Assembly (NCBI RefSeq): GCF_022201045.2
Contig: NC_068557.1
Location: 2,108,001-2,172,000, forward strand
From: Citrus sinensis
Taxonomy: Eukaryota > Streptophyta > Magnoliopsida > Sapindales > Rutaceae
Reading direction: 5' to 3'
Length of the DNA stretch: 64,000 bases
Part shown: piece by piece, positions 1 to 11,639 of the stretch
Position numbering within the stretch: the stretch's first letter is position 1
How the letters are laid out: each line of letters starts with the position of its first letter
Notes under the pieces: generated by a model
Database searches by the model: none
What the model was told of the DNA's origin: nothing
What the model saw: only the letters and a program-made list of their open reading frames with translations
Made by a program: the position numbers and the translations under genes

Positions 1-1112
1 CTTGTAATATACTTGGAAACGGAGAAACTATATATATGAAAACTATCACATCAAGCTTTTAGATCCAGCACTTTCTTTAACGCATAGACCATTTATATTT
101 ATTTAGAAGGCTAATGCATGGTCTATTTGGTTATTGTGATTAGACGCTCGAGGTTGATTAGTTGTTGCTTGATACAAATTAATTATTTCATTGTCGTTTT
201 GGAGCCACTTGTGTGTGTTAGGACATTCGAATAGGACAAATAAATCATATTCAATGAACCCCAAGGAAGCAGCCAGTGATACAAAAATCAAATATGAATA
301 TTACACATTTTTTAAAGTAGAGATTATCCTCCGACCACTTACAACAATATAGAAATTGTAAATAGTAATTATAAATTTTTTACGATATCTTAAAACTACC
401 TTAAATTTTAATTTTAATTTAATTAATTATTTTCTATTAATTACATTAGTCACTATTAAAGAATCTAAGATAAATAAATAATTTTAAATCACCACCTAAA
501 ATATAGTTTTATCTTCTTAAATAAATGTAGGGACAGAACAAATCCGACGTTCTCCAGCATTTGAAGATAAGAACACCTTCATTATGTAATAAAACTACTT
601 CAAAATTTTTTGTAATAATTTCAATCTATCATTAAAATAATATTTTTGTCCCTTCTGATTCAGTTATAAACTAATTATCGATTGTTTATTGAGTTTTCGT
701 TCAAGGGTAGGAACTAGGAATCTAAATGATAATTTTTTTTTTTTAATTTTTTTGTCTGACATGGATGAGAAAATGACAAATTAATTGAGTCCATGACGAT
801 AAGAGATTAACTCACGAGTGTTGCAAAACAGCAACCTCCCTAAAATTTTGACTTTTGTCAAAAATTGAGTACCGCGTGGGACCTTGGGGTGATAATGCTC
901 TGGTTGCAACTAATCTGCAAATTACTAAATTACTAAATTACCCGAATATTTCAACTAATTTGCAAGTTTGCCAATCCAAATATGCAATGCAGTGCGCAGT
1001 AGAGAAAGAAAAAGACTTGTCGCTGTTTGCAATTAGCCAAATATACAAAAGAATCATAAAATTGAATTTAATAATTCCAAAAATTGTTCACTAATTAATT
1101 TACACAGAAAAT
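1..1112. other. AT-rich intergenic stretch
   Basis: I see no supportable gene here. The sequence is AT-rich with homopolymer runs, and the short open frames lack codon structure or recognisable motifs. The last part lies downstream of the minus-strand gene ending at 1113 and probably holds its 3' UTR. Confidence 0.6.
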
Positions 1113-1397
1113 TCAATAAGGAACAATGGTCTCGAAACAGTTGACCCCATCGAGCTCCAGCGCAAACCTCGGCAGCTTCGTCTTGGTTTGTTTCTGCTGC
1201 GTCATCATATTAGCGTCGTTCGGCGTCGGTTTCCGTGGCGTTGACGTTGACCTGCCACCGTCTTCGTTTTTCTTCATAATACGATCATTAACAACGTTAT
1301 TGTTGTTGTTGCCGCTGTCTTTTGGCTTAGATAACTTCAGTTTCTGGCCGTACGATTCGGGGAAGAAGGCATCGAACGAGCTGAAAATCGACATCAT
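1113..1397 (-). CDS. Small plant-specific protein, uncharacterised
   Basis: Intronless 94-residue protein starting Met-Met-Ser-Ile-Phe, with FSSFDAFFPESYG near the N-terminus, a poly-Asn run, and a conserved-looking C-terminus (LPRFALELDGVNCFETIVPY). It resembles a family of short uncharacterised plant proteins ending in a similar LDG-x-x-x-FETIV motif; that is recalled from family knowledge and was not searched. The frame is open upstream to 1532, but a TATAAATA box on the minus strand at 1520-1513 lies inside that extension. I therefore place the start at the Met-Met pair (1397 or 1394), about 115 bases below the TATA box. Function unknown. No membrane segment is evident. Confidence 0.65.
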   Translation of the reverse strand: MMSIFSSFDAFFPESYGQKLKLSKPKDSGNNNNNVVNDRIMKKNEDGGRSTSTPRKPTPNDANMMTQQKQTKTKLPRFALELDGVNCFETIVPY

Positions 1398-1512
1398 CGT
1401 CGTTAAATTAACTTTGATGAGAGAAACTACCGAATGATTTGCCTTGAATATGAATTTTATAGCTTTTGAAATCTCCGAATCCGATGATGAAAAGATTTCC
1501 CAAGAGTGGGGG

Positions 1513-1520
1513 TATTTATA
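1513..1520 (-). promoter_or_regulatory. TATA box of the 1113-1397 gene
   Basis: TATAAATA on the minus strand, about 115 bases upstream of the first Met of the Met-Met pair. It decides against the longer upstream open frame. Confidence 0.55.
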
Positions 1521-1886
1521 TTTCATAATCAATCATATAATTCATAGCGGAGGGAAAATAACTGGAAACAACTGGGAGGACAGTGAGTTAACGGGAAACG
1601 AACTGGAAGGTGCGGAATGTGGAGTACGTGTCATGTTATTATTGGAGATATGACTCGACGTGGCGGGCGGCAAGTCAATTGTGGATGGACCGGGAGGGAC
1701 TCTGTCAGCGCATTTCTTTGACTAAAGCTTTCGGAAACAACTTTAATTCAATGTATTAGGCTCAGCAAGTGGACGCAGTTGATGTGCCAAATTGTAATCG
1801 TTTTCCTCGTTAGAGTAATGCGATATTATGTATTTGGGATTTATAGTGTGTATTGCAGCATTCAACCAAACCTTAATCACATTAAT

Positions 1887-2306
1887 GAGGGGTGCGGTTT
1901 GGTTCGGTTTTGCTTAAAAACCAAATCGTCGAGCCGAACCGTTCAAAAATACATGAATCGAGTACGAACTGAACTTCTTTCTTTAAGCCTGATTCGGTTT
2001 AGGTTGGATCGGTTTTAAATAATTCGGTTTATGAAATTTAATATTTTATTTTATTATTAGCCAAATTTTTATACTTTTCACCTAAATTTGATTATTTTTT
2101 AGTTCAATTTAATTGTAATCACGAATCAAATATGTTTTATGTAAAAATACTAATAAAAAATATTATTGTACATATAAATTAATTTTTTTTTAAAAAATTT
2201 TAACACTGGTCCGTGATCAATTTGGTTCGGTTGAAAACTAAAACCTGATCGATTCGCATTTCTTGGATTATTCGGTTTTGTCTGACTAAACCGAATGCTC
2301 ACCCTA
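1887..2306. mobile_element. hAT-like MITE remnant
   Basis: The left end has GAGGGGTGCGGTTTGGTTCGG. The right end, read inverted, starts TAGGGTGAGCATTCGGTTTA. The interior repeats GGTTCGGTTT-type words in both orientations, the pattern of short hAT-type elements in plants. I could not see a clean 8-bp target duplication, so the borders are approximate. Confidence 0.4.
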
Positions 2307-2569
2307 GTGAAACAGCACTATGGTCTATGGATTTCTTAAAATTTTGATCCACTGCGGTGCCAAAAAAATTCAATTAAAGTCTTTCAAATCAGTCATGGGC
2401 TTCAAGCGAGCTGCTAAAAAAACCTGGCAATATAACTGCACCCGATTTCTTGATAAGCTCCAAGGACGACGTTGGTTTTATTTTGGTGTACTTAGTAATA
2501 TATTTGGGTACATTTAGTTCAGCGCTGCCTAAATTTGAAAAATTCGTAGAAAAAAAAACCTCAAGAATA

Positions 2570-2577
2570 CCGCCAAA
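2570..2577 (-). promoter_or_regulatory. E2F-type site upstream of H3.1 (first copy)
   Basis: CCGCCAAA on the plus strand reads TTTGGCGG on the minus strand and matches the E2F consensus TTTSSCGS. It lies 265 bases before the histone start codon, which fits S-phase transcription. Confidence 0.5.
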
Positions 2578-2599
2578 ATAAAAAATTCACACAGATTAC

Positions 2600-2607
2600 G
2601 ATCCGCG
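2600..2607 (+). promoter_or_regulatory. Plant histone octamer (OCT) motif
   Basis: GATCCGCG is the exact complement of CGCGGATC, the octamer of plant histone promoters. It sits between the E2F-type site and the TATA box of the H3 gene. Confidence 0.7.
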
Positions 2608-2746
2608 TCAATCTTTAATAAAAGATTCTCAGCCGTAGATTTGACATAAATCTACGGTCCAAAACTCATCGTATCAAGAACTCTGGAAAACTGAAAGGAA
2701 CAAGCGCAAATTTTTTCAAGTTTCCCTCCTCTTTACATTTTTCCCT

Positions 2747-3252
<506 letters not shown>

Positions 3253-3361
3253 TCGATTAATTGATTTGTATCTAGATCTGATTTGGCTTTTAGCGTTTCA
3301 GTTTCTAAGAAATGGGTATGCAAGATTGTTTTGGAATGTAATGGAAAGTTTGAATCTATTG

Positions 3362-3718
3362 TTACATTTGTTGGGTTTTTGTTTTTGCATTCCATGTGTT
3401 TGTTAAAAGTCTTATCTTTCATTATAAATGAAGCAAAAGAATAGCGGATTCAATTTTATTTGCAGTAATGACATCGTTGTGTTTGAACGATTCTCATATT
3501 CGGATGATGTTTCAATTCTCGCATAATGAAAATATTGAAATTTTGTTGTTGGCTTTGTTGGATCTGTGTTTTGCGTTCCAGATGTTGGTTAAAAGTTCCG
3601 ACAACTGCTCCTTGCTAGCCGCCGGCCATGCGTTTAACAAAATCGATAATACCTATAGCCCACTTTTGAGCATATCAAACAAAATGAAGCATCCCAAGAA
3701 TGGCCATGCTAGTGTATT
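3362..3718 (+). repeat. Repeated H3 3'-flank segment
   Basis: A segment running from TTTGTTGG through TTTGCATTCCA to GTTAAAAGT occurs at 3369-3412 just after the H3 gene and again at 3553-3600. The second copy and its continuation to about 3718 (ending AAATGAAGCATCCCAAGAAT and onward) recurs at 28763-28915. These look like duplicated histone 3'-UTR and flank. Nothing codes here. Confidence 0.55.
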
Positions 3719-3825
3719 TTTCTAGTGGACCCACTTCATCGCTCCCTTTTCCACAATCCACAAACAAATGATGAAGAAAAATCATGATGAAGAGCGGACC
3801 GTGTAACTTCTGTAACACGTAAATA

Positions 3826-6800
3826 TCAGAGCAATCCTTCCCCTGCTTTTTTCATTTCCAATTCTAGAGCAGAACTTAAGCTCTCTGCCTGTCTTTTGGA
3901 TTTCTCATTAGGATGACTGGATATTATATTCTCTATCTGCTTATTATCTTCCTCTAATTGCTTCTTATGTTGCTCTAGTTTTGCTGTTTGCTCATCAATC
4001 TCTCGAATATGTTGAGCTTTCTTCACATAAAGCTGGTAAAGGTCGCTGTCCTTGTCTCGTTCGTGAACAATTGTGTAATGATATTGCACGATACACTTCA
4101 AATGATTAAAGGCAAAATCAGTTCTAATCCCTCCGTGCTGCACAATTCTGAGTTGGTACCACCAATTGAATATTAACTCACTCGATATCTCCATAGTCAC
4201 AGTCATGTACATGCTCTGCACAACCTCACATAATCTGATAACGAAATCATTCTTCAGACCTGAGCTCAAACTCAAAGCATAATCGGCAAGATCCCCATAT
4301 TTTGAAAGCAACTTTTCAAGAATTGGAGCCAACTTCTTCGAGATCTTGTAGCCGCCAACATTGACAACCTTCTGCTCATCAACACCATCGTAATCCCACC
4401 CCAACGATGATACGCTGTTATAACTGCGGTGGAGCGTCACCATTAACTGTAACAAAGTCTCATCCGAATAATAATTAGGAGCCTTTTCTGAAAAGTCGCT
4501 CGTGTTAATTACACTGCTACTCAAAGATAATGTCCCACTAACTTGTTCCATCTCCTTATCAATGTCCATGCAGATGTCATCTATTTTCTTAATCTCCTCT
4601 TCCGTTAGAGATTCAAATAAATCTTCTATGGTCAACCCCGCTTCTTTACTCACGACTCTTAACGGAACATCTCTGCAGTTTTCCTTCAAGCAAACTAATA
4701 CCTGTATACAATTACAAAAGTAACAACAATTAAGGTAAATCATCATCATCAGTTAGTTAGCTGTATATCAATATGATGCATGCTCACGATATAGACAATT
4801 CAATTATGAGTCAGCTTCCAGTTCCAGTATAGGAATACTGGACATTTCCGGGACCCGTTTATAGTGTTGTAAACAACTTTTTTTCACTCATTTACAATGT
4901 GTTAAAAGGCTGTTTATAATATTGTAAACAAGTACCGCGCTTTGTAAAGTCAGGGATTCTCAGATTGGAAAACTTTCCATCAAATTATAGATAGACACGA
5001 AAATTCTCTCCCGCAGACATCCTCATAAATTTTCATGCAGATTCAGAGTTTTACGGTGTAGCAAAAGGATTTGGGCCATCTTAAAATGATTAAGGATGGC
5101 GTAAAACACTAATTCCACACAAAATTTCATGCTCGCGTTTGCGGGAGAGAACACTTCATATATATATGCACGAATATAATTGGCCTACGTACCAAAGATC
5201 TCACGCAGCTAAATTCTGCAACAAAGTCACATTCTGCACAATAATAAGCACATTCTCGTCGGTCTCTTTGCTCCTCACAAATATCACAAACCTCATCCTC
5301 ATAATCATCGTTTGCCAACTTATCCGCTAAGATAAGGGAATGATGGTGACTCTCGTGTTTTATAGTTTCTGGTAGGGGGATGCACCAGAGATGGATGTTG
5401 AAATCGCATTTCACACAACGCAGATAGTAGGCGTTGGGAGAGGTAAAATTGCAGCTGCCTTGGCACATCTGATTGCTATATAACTTGTCAAAGATGGTAA
5501 GCTTGTGCTCATGACCTCTGAATATCAATAAAGGCCGGGGTGAAACGCAGTCGAGATCCAGATAAAAATTGCAAGTGCTGCAGTTATAAGTAAAGCCATT
5601 GAAGTATTTACAACAAGCTTTGCATTGTCGGCTTGCTGCAGTATAAACCAGAGTGAGAACATTTTTGTGGAAGCGATGCTGGATCCGTCTCGGCAACTCA
5701 GAACAAGATTTGTGAAGATAGCATGATTTGCAGGAATTACAAATGTATGCTGCTGGCCCCGCTTGGATAAGTTTGTTGCATGCATAGCAAACTTTATCAT
5801 CATTAGTCTCCTCCTCTTCATTGTCACATAGAACCAACGGATGCGGGTGGCTGAAATGTTTGATCAGTTCTGTGTCACATTCCTCATGAAAATTGAGATC
5901 ACATTCCACACAACGGAGAAAGGGAGCGGCAACCTGATGATCAATATCAAACCCGCATGCATTGCATGCCCATCCTCTGCCCTGGGAAGATATATCCATA
6001 TCTACATGATCTATTCGAATAACAAGATGCTGCGTATGACCAATGTACTTTATGTTTGGTGCCAGAGTGGCGCATTCAATATGCAAGGAAAATGCACAAT
6101 AAGCAGAACACTGGTACCTGAACCCGCGACATAAGGAACCACAGGCTTGACAATAAGGAATATTCTCGGAATCAAATCTTTTCGTTTCGAGAACCAAAAA
6201 ATGGGATGGGTGAAAATGATGCCTAACTTGGTGCGGCAATTCAAAACATGACTTATGGGCATAGAACTCACATGGGGTGCAGCCATAGCCATAGGTAGGA
6301 CCGCGAATGATAACATCGCATAGCTTGCACGGCCCATAATCTTCCTTCATCATGATGAGGGTCAAAGGATGCTCGTGACAGATATGTTTGATGTGTTCTT
6401 GATTACCTTCTTGGCACTGCATGAGCATTGCAGCCGATCCATAACCAATCTCGAAACTGCACTCTTCACAACAGAACTCATAGATCTGTTTTTCTTTCTT
6501 CTGATCACTTGGCTTAATCATCATATCGTAAAGACTGGATTTTTCTGCAAGGTGGAGGGAGGCGTGTGGATGAAAGCTAATTTGGATCTCATGCGGTAGT
6601 TCGGCGCATGATTGGTGGAAAACAGGTGTTTCTGGCCAGCATTGTTCGCATATATAATAACAACCCCAGGCCGAGGCCGACGAGGAGTATAAGTTATTGC
6701 CACAAGCAGAGCAGCCTGAAGGACAGAACTTACAGTTGTGACAACTGAAGTATTCATCCGGAAAGAGTCGCCACACCAATAGCAATGAAAATTTTCACCT

Positions 6801-6897
6801 TCCTTCACATTCTCGCACAGTGTTAACGGATGCTCGTGCAGTATAAAGTTTTTAAACCCCTTTTTACCCCTCCCGCCAGTAGGAAGTATAACTGGAA
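3826..6897 (-). pseudogene. DC1-domain / PEARLI4-like fusion gene, frameshifted 5' end
   Basis: Two exons: the DC1 exon runs from about 6897 to 5193 and the C-terminal exon is 4701-3826. The donor TTG|GTACGT and acceptor ATACAG|GTA join in phase. The long exon holds about nine Cys/His-rich DC1 modules (HEHPL, CxxC and LHxxC patterns), which bind zinc and possibly diacylglycerol. The 291-residue second exon has a VNVGGYKISKKLAP...KYGDLADYA block like PEARLI4/phospholipase-like proteins, then a Gln/Lys/Glu-rich coiled coil. Near 6770 the first module (frame reading HEHPLTLCEN...CYWCGDS) breaks: the next Cys pair (FSCHNC) lies one frame over. I see no in-frame ATG upstream of 6897. It is probably a pseudogene, or a shorter protein starting at a later Met (LYDMM); a sequencing error cannot be excluded. 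Confidence 0.7.
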
Positions 6898-6936
6898 TTC
6901 AGATACATAATGTGTCAATGGAATGGAAAGCATATA

Positions 6937-7034
6937 CTATGATATTTTCTTTCTCATATTACTCATTGAATTTATCAATATCACAATATATAAAATCTAT
7001 GAGAAACAATTCTATGATATTTTCTTTCTCATAT
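6937..7034. repeat. 23-bp direct repeat between the DC1 genes
   Basis: The word CTATGATATTTTCTTTCTCA and its next three bases occur at 6937-6959 and again at 7012-7034, in the spacer between the two DC1 genes. No function is evident. Confidence 0.6.
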
Positions 7035-7153
7035 AAAAATTTCATTAATAATTGTATAGAAAGTCAACTATTATCATACACACGACAGTTATTGATTGAT
7101 GTCATTTTGTATCATAACTTTGTATGAATATCGTTAGTCAAGATTCATCTGTT

Positions 7154-9118
7154 CTAAAAAATTAAGATACCCTGTTTAACGGCCAATTCCTCCTCAATTG
7201 CTGGCGACACATCATCCAATTTTTTTCGGCCCTCTTCAGTGGAATCTGATATGTCTTTTATGGTTAAGCCTTTACTGATCGCCTTATCAACAATTGATCT
7301 CTTGATAGTTCTTAGTTGTACACCTTCGAACTCTCCTTTCAAGGAACCAATTACCTAAGAAGCAACCAAGAAAAAAAAAGATTTAAATAGAAGCATTTAT
7401 GACTTAATTATGAGATGGAAGTACACAACAGTTTACTAATTTATAAGATTTTAGCCATCACTAGAACCGCATATATTATATGTATAACGTTTCAAAAATC
7501 AGAATTAAAAAACTATATGGATTATTTCTTTTCAAATGCAATAGGCGTGCGTGCGTGTGTTCGTACCTCACTAATGACGCAGTTTAATTCTACCATAAAA
7601 TGACATGCTGCACAGTAGTAGCAAACACATTCTCGAGGGTCTCTTTCTTTCTTGCAAACATCACAACTATAAAGCTCGTCTTGAAAATCATCTACTTGTT
7701 CGACAAGGGTGAGTGAATGGTGGTGATTCTGATGTTGAATAGTTTGTGGTAAGGGTAAGCACATGAGATGTATATTGAAGTTGAAAATCACACAACGTAA
7801 AAAGGGGCCGACGCAAGAGGTAGCAAAATTGCAGGCAACACATTTTGGTGTAAAATATAATTTATTAAAGAGAGTAAGAGGGTGCTCATGATGACCTTGG
7901 TAACTTATTGAAGGCAGCTGCAAAGAAGCGCATGCAATATCCAAGTTGAAGTTGCATTCATAACAACTATAAATGAAGCCACGACAATGTTTATGACATG
8001 CTCTGCACTCGCTGTAAAAATCAGTAGAATCGAGAGTTAACGTATGAATTAGGTGGAAGGGATGCTGAATCTCTCTAGGCAGATCCATACACGATTTATG
8101 AAGGTAAAATTCGCAGAAATCGCAACCATAAGCTGGAATATTACTATTATGATCGCGGCCGCCTTGGATAAGTTTCTCGCAAACAAAGCAAATATTACCA
8201 TTAATGTTCCTCTCGTTTTGAAGGAGAGTTAAGTAATGTCTGTGGCTGAAATGTATCCGTTTCTCTCTGCCGATGTCATTCACTTGTACGACATCGTCAT
8301 CAGTGACTACGCAACACGCGTGAGCGTTTTAGTCACATTCAGAATCAGAACAAGAATAGAAAGGATACTTTTGATTAATTGTTTCTTTCTTGCACACGTC
8401 ACAGTACAATATCAGAGACAGAGAAGAATGATCACCATCATCAAGAAGATTGGAGGCGGAGGTGCGTATCATGAGAGGATGCTGTTGGTGATGTTCATGG
8501 ACAATAATAGTCTCTGGTAGCGAGACCAAGCTGCTGTTGCCACACTGAAGATGAAATCTGATGTTACATTCAACACAACAAACATTAAAAAGACTCTTGA
8601 TCGCAGAATTACATGCTTTGCATGCGTTTGTGTTTGTGTTTGTGTATCTGCAATTATCTACCAAAGTAAGAAGATGTTGTTGATGAGCTTCGTGCTTTAT
8701 GTTGGGCTTCAGATATGCACATTCAACATGCATCCTAAAGTCACAGTTCCATGCAACACATTTGTAGAAGATAAATTCCAGATGGTATCCACAGACTTTA
8801 CAGTCTCCACATTCAATCAAGACTCTTGATTTATCGATTGTCAATTGATGGCCAGGGTGAAACGAATGGTGGATTTTTTTTCTGCAACTCAACACATGAT
8901 TTATGGATATGAAACTCACAATTACGAAAAACCTCATGGTCAGCACCACCGGCGAAAAAGTAGCTCGGATCACCATGAATGCTTTGGTTGCACAACCAGC
9001 AGTTCCCGTAGCCTTCCTTACGAAGGGCCAGGGGACAGGGGAACCAATAAAGTTCGATGATATGTCTCCCTGATTTACACGATCTCTCATATCTCTCGAT
9101 CATCTCTTTTTTCTCCAT
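7154..9118 (-). pseudogene. Second DC1-domain gene, disabled
   Basis: Tandem relative of the preceding gene. Exon 1 runs 9118-7567 with a GAG|GTACGA donor, and exon 2 is 7354-7154 after CTTCTTAG. The start MEKKEMIERYER leads into DC1 modules. An A8 run at 8881-8874 shifts the frame between CVELQKK and HHSFHPGHQ, and an in-frame TAA at 8331-8329 interrupts the module that begins CSDSECD. After the stop the same frame resumes with good DC1 modules to the donor. Exon 2 (VIGSLKGEF...KGLTIKDISDSTEEG) matches the start of the neighbour's PEARLI4-like exon but ends after 66 residues, so the rest of that domain is lost. This is most likely a pseudogene; the A8 shift alone could be a sequencing error, but the stop is independent of it. 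Confidence 0.75.
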
Positions 9119-9930
9119 GATCTCTCTTTATCTCGTTGTGTTGCCGATTTTGTTTTTGTTAATGTTTTTTTTCACTTAATTTGATTTATGGCCCTTTCTT
9201 TTTACTCTTATATATTCAATATATGCAATTGGGATATATAATATTCATTAATTAAACTCATTATTTCCTTTGCTGATGCTTCCTGGAAAGTCACCCCTCA
9301 ACCAACTTTAATTTGACGTTAATAATTTTTAAGTGACAAATTTCAATTAAACTGGAAAGTTGTTTTGGCCGATCCAGGGAGTCTACATCGTATATATTGA
9401 TTATTATTTATTTCGAAGGGGCAAAGTTAACACAACACAAGCAACTCCTCCTTAAGTTGGTTGCGACCTCCTTTATGAAAAGTAGAACTTCCATGATTTT
9501 GAAAGCCATAGTAAAATGGAAAATACTTGACTTTGGGCTTCTGATTGAATATTAAAATGTGTTAGGTTATCTAATCAAATTTATCTATGAAATAGAATAA
9601 ATACAAATATAGGATTACGATACCGAGATGAATTAATTAGTTATTTGTGTGGGTGTTGATGTCTATATGGAGATATATAATTATTTTTAGTTGCGGACAC
9701 TTTTTTTTTTAACGTGAACACACTCAAAAAATAGGATATATATATATATCCTCTAGTGATAGCATTTAACCAGTTAAAAAAAATACAAATTTTAATACTC
9801 TCTAGAGGCTCCTAAATAACATAATTTAATATAAAATAACTACTTGGTATTTATAAAATTAAAAATTTTAATGATAAAAAAACTACATAGTATTTATAAG
9901 TTTGCATAAATTAGTATTTATAAATTTTAT
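9119..9930. other. Intergenic, probable promoter side of the second DC1 gene
   Basis: AT-rich with no supportable gene. It lies upstream of the minus-strand DC1 gene and before the hAT-like element; I see no clear regulatory motif. Confidence 0.5.
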
Positions 9931-10970
9931 CGGATGGCAAAATCTACAGATCAGAATGCAGATAAGATCCGGATGCGGATAATATCTGCACGGATTATGA
10001 GCGAATATTACATATACTTGATCCGCAAAAATTAAAATTTAACAATTTAAAAATAAGATTAAATATTTACAATTTTACATTATATTGAAAATTAATGCAT
10101 TTAATTAAAGTAATTAAACTAAAAACCATAAATTCATTCTTACTACTTGTTAATTAATTCATCAATTAATCAGTCAAATTTTTGTAAGTCGTCGTTGAGA
10201 TTCGGAGAAATAAAGAGGATTAAAACCGTTAAATTCAATCTTCAAAATCAGCAGCAACAGCAATAGCATGCCAACGGTGGCTACTTGTCTCCGTTCAAAT
10301 TAGCCAAGTTGTTAGATCCAGACGCATCCTGGGATAGGGATCAATCGGGAGATGTGTTGCATTGGATTCGACATGTGGTGGCTGTTGCTCTGATTTTGTA
10401 CGGCTTGTAAGACAGGAAAAAAAAAACCTAATTAAAGAATTGAATTAATTTGTAAGCCAAGGAAGATTACAGAGATGCAGCCATGTGTATTGTGTGGTGT
10501 GCTTAGCGAGCCAGAGATGCAGCGGCGTGCCGGCGTTTGATGACAGCAAGTGCGGTCAGTGAGGTGAGGCAGAGCAACTGGCGTTCAACGACAGCAATGC
10601 GTGCCCAGCTCTGTGAGGCAACCGGCGTTCGATGATAACGACTGCAAGGCAGATGGCATTCGACGGTGAGGCATTTGGGGTTGTTTTCGATTTCAGCTGC
10701 AGCGGCTGCTTGTGAGCGGTGGGGAAGTCGTGAGTGCATGCGATTTTAGTTTTAGCTTTTAGGGTTGCTGGGACTAGTTTTTTTTTAGTTTATATATTTT
10801 CCAACTGAAAATTGATTAAATTAATAATTTAATTAAAAATCAGACGGATCCGGATATCGGCTTTCTGGATGCAAGCGCATTCAGATCCGGATCCGGATAT
10901 GTGCATATAGACTCTGGATCCGAATCTTTTGTATCTTTGCGGATGATTCGGATTTTTTTTTCATCTCTAA
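9931..10970. mobile_element. hAT-like non-autonomous element with captured gene DNA
   Basis: Both ends are rich in GGATCCGGAT / GCGGAT words (left 9931-10020, right 10843-10970 in inverted orientation). The right end read inverted starts TTAGAGATGAAAA, typical of hAT-type elements that begin AGAGATGAAAA. The interior holds host gene sequence (see 10276-10410) and no transposase. The target duplication could not be identified, so borders are approximate. Confidence 0.45.
10276..10410 (+). pseudogene. Captured fragment of a Rab5-interacting (EMC6/Rab5ip) family gene
   Basis: An open stretch without a start codon reads FKLAKLLDPDASWDRDQSGD and continues VLHWIRHVVAVALILYGL to a stop. Plant Rab5-interacting family proteins have a strongly similar block (KLAKLLDPEASWDKDQLGD, then VLHWIR), recalled from family knowledge. 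The stretch breaks off at the first membrane segment with GGCTT|GTAAGA, which looks like a retained splice donor, so the fragment probably came from genomic DNA. The in-frame upstream part is shifted and has a TAG. It is a non-functional piece inside the hAT-like element. Confidence 0.75.
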
Positions 10971-11639
10971 TGACAACAAAGATACGTAGGGTACAAAATG
11001 TCCTTTTCATTCAAAAGATTTGAGCCAATTAATGAATTTGTGTTTTTTTTCGAATATTTTCTATTTTACGTCTTTCCCTATTGTTTTAAAGAGAAAAGAA
11101 TATTTTTATCATGGTATGTTAAAAATTCAAGCAATACAGTGGCTGACTACCATATACCAAGACTTATAATGTAGAAGCAAAGAAAAGTAATTTTGTACAA
11201 GTGATTTTAAAATATAAGAATTAAAGAAAGTAATGTAAAAGGAAAAAAATTAATTTTGTACTAATTATTTTAAAACACAAGTAACTTTGTAAAAGTGATT
11301 TTAATAGTCACTTAAGACTTATTTATTAAATATCTGGAGTTTAAAATTTTATTAGTGTTAAATATACTTTAAATTTATTTGTTTATTCTTTTTGTAACTT
11401 ATCTTATTTTTAAACATTTATATCTAAATTAAAAAAAAATGTTAAAAAATAAACCCTTAGTTTATTGTTACTTTCCCTTCAATTTCCATTATCTTTTTGC
11501 TGAAGAAATTTCAATGAAGCCTAAAGAAGCCAAGCAAGTCAAAGTCTGGTGATAGGAAAGTAGATCCAAGCTCTCAACACACATCTACCCTCAAGAATCA
11601 CTGTTTCTATCAGAAAATTAATCTCTAAAATTTCCAGTC
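10971..11639. other. Intergenic, upstream of the TIR gene
   Basis: AT-rich without a supportable gene. The last 150 bases before 11640 should hold the promoter and 5' UTR of the TIR gene; I cannot identify a convincing TATA box. Confidence 0.45.
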
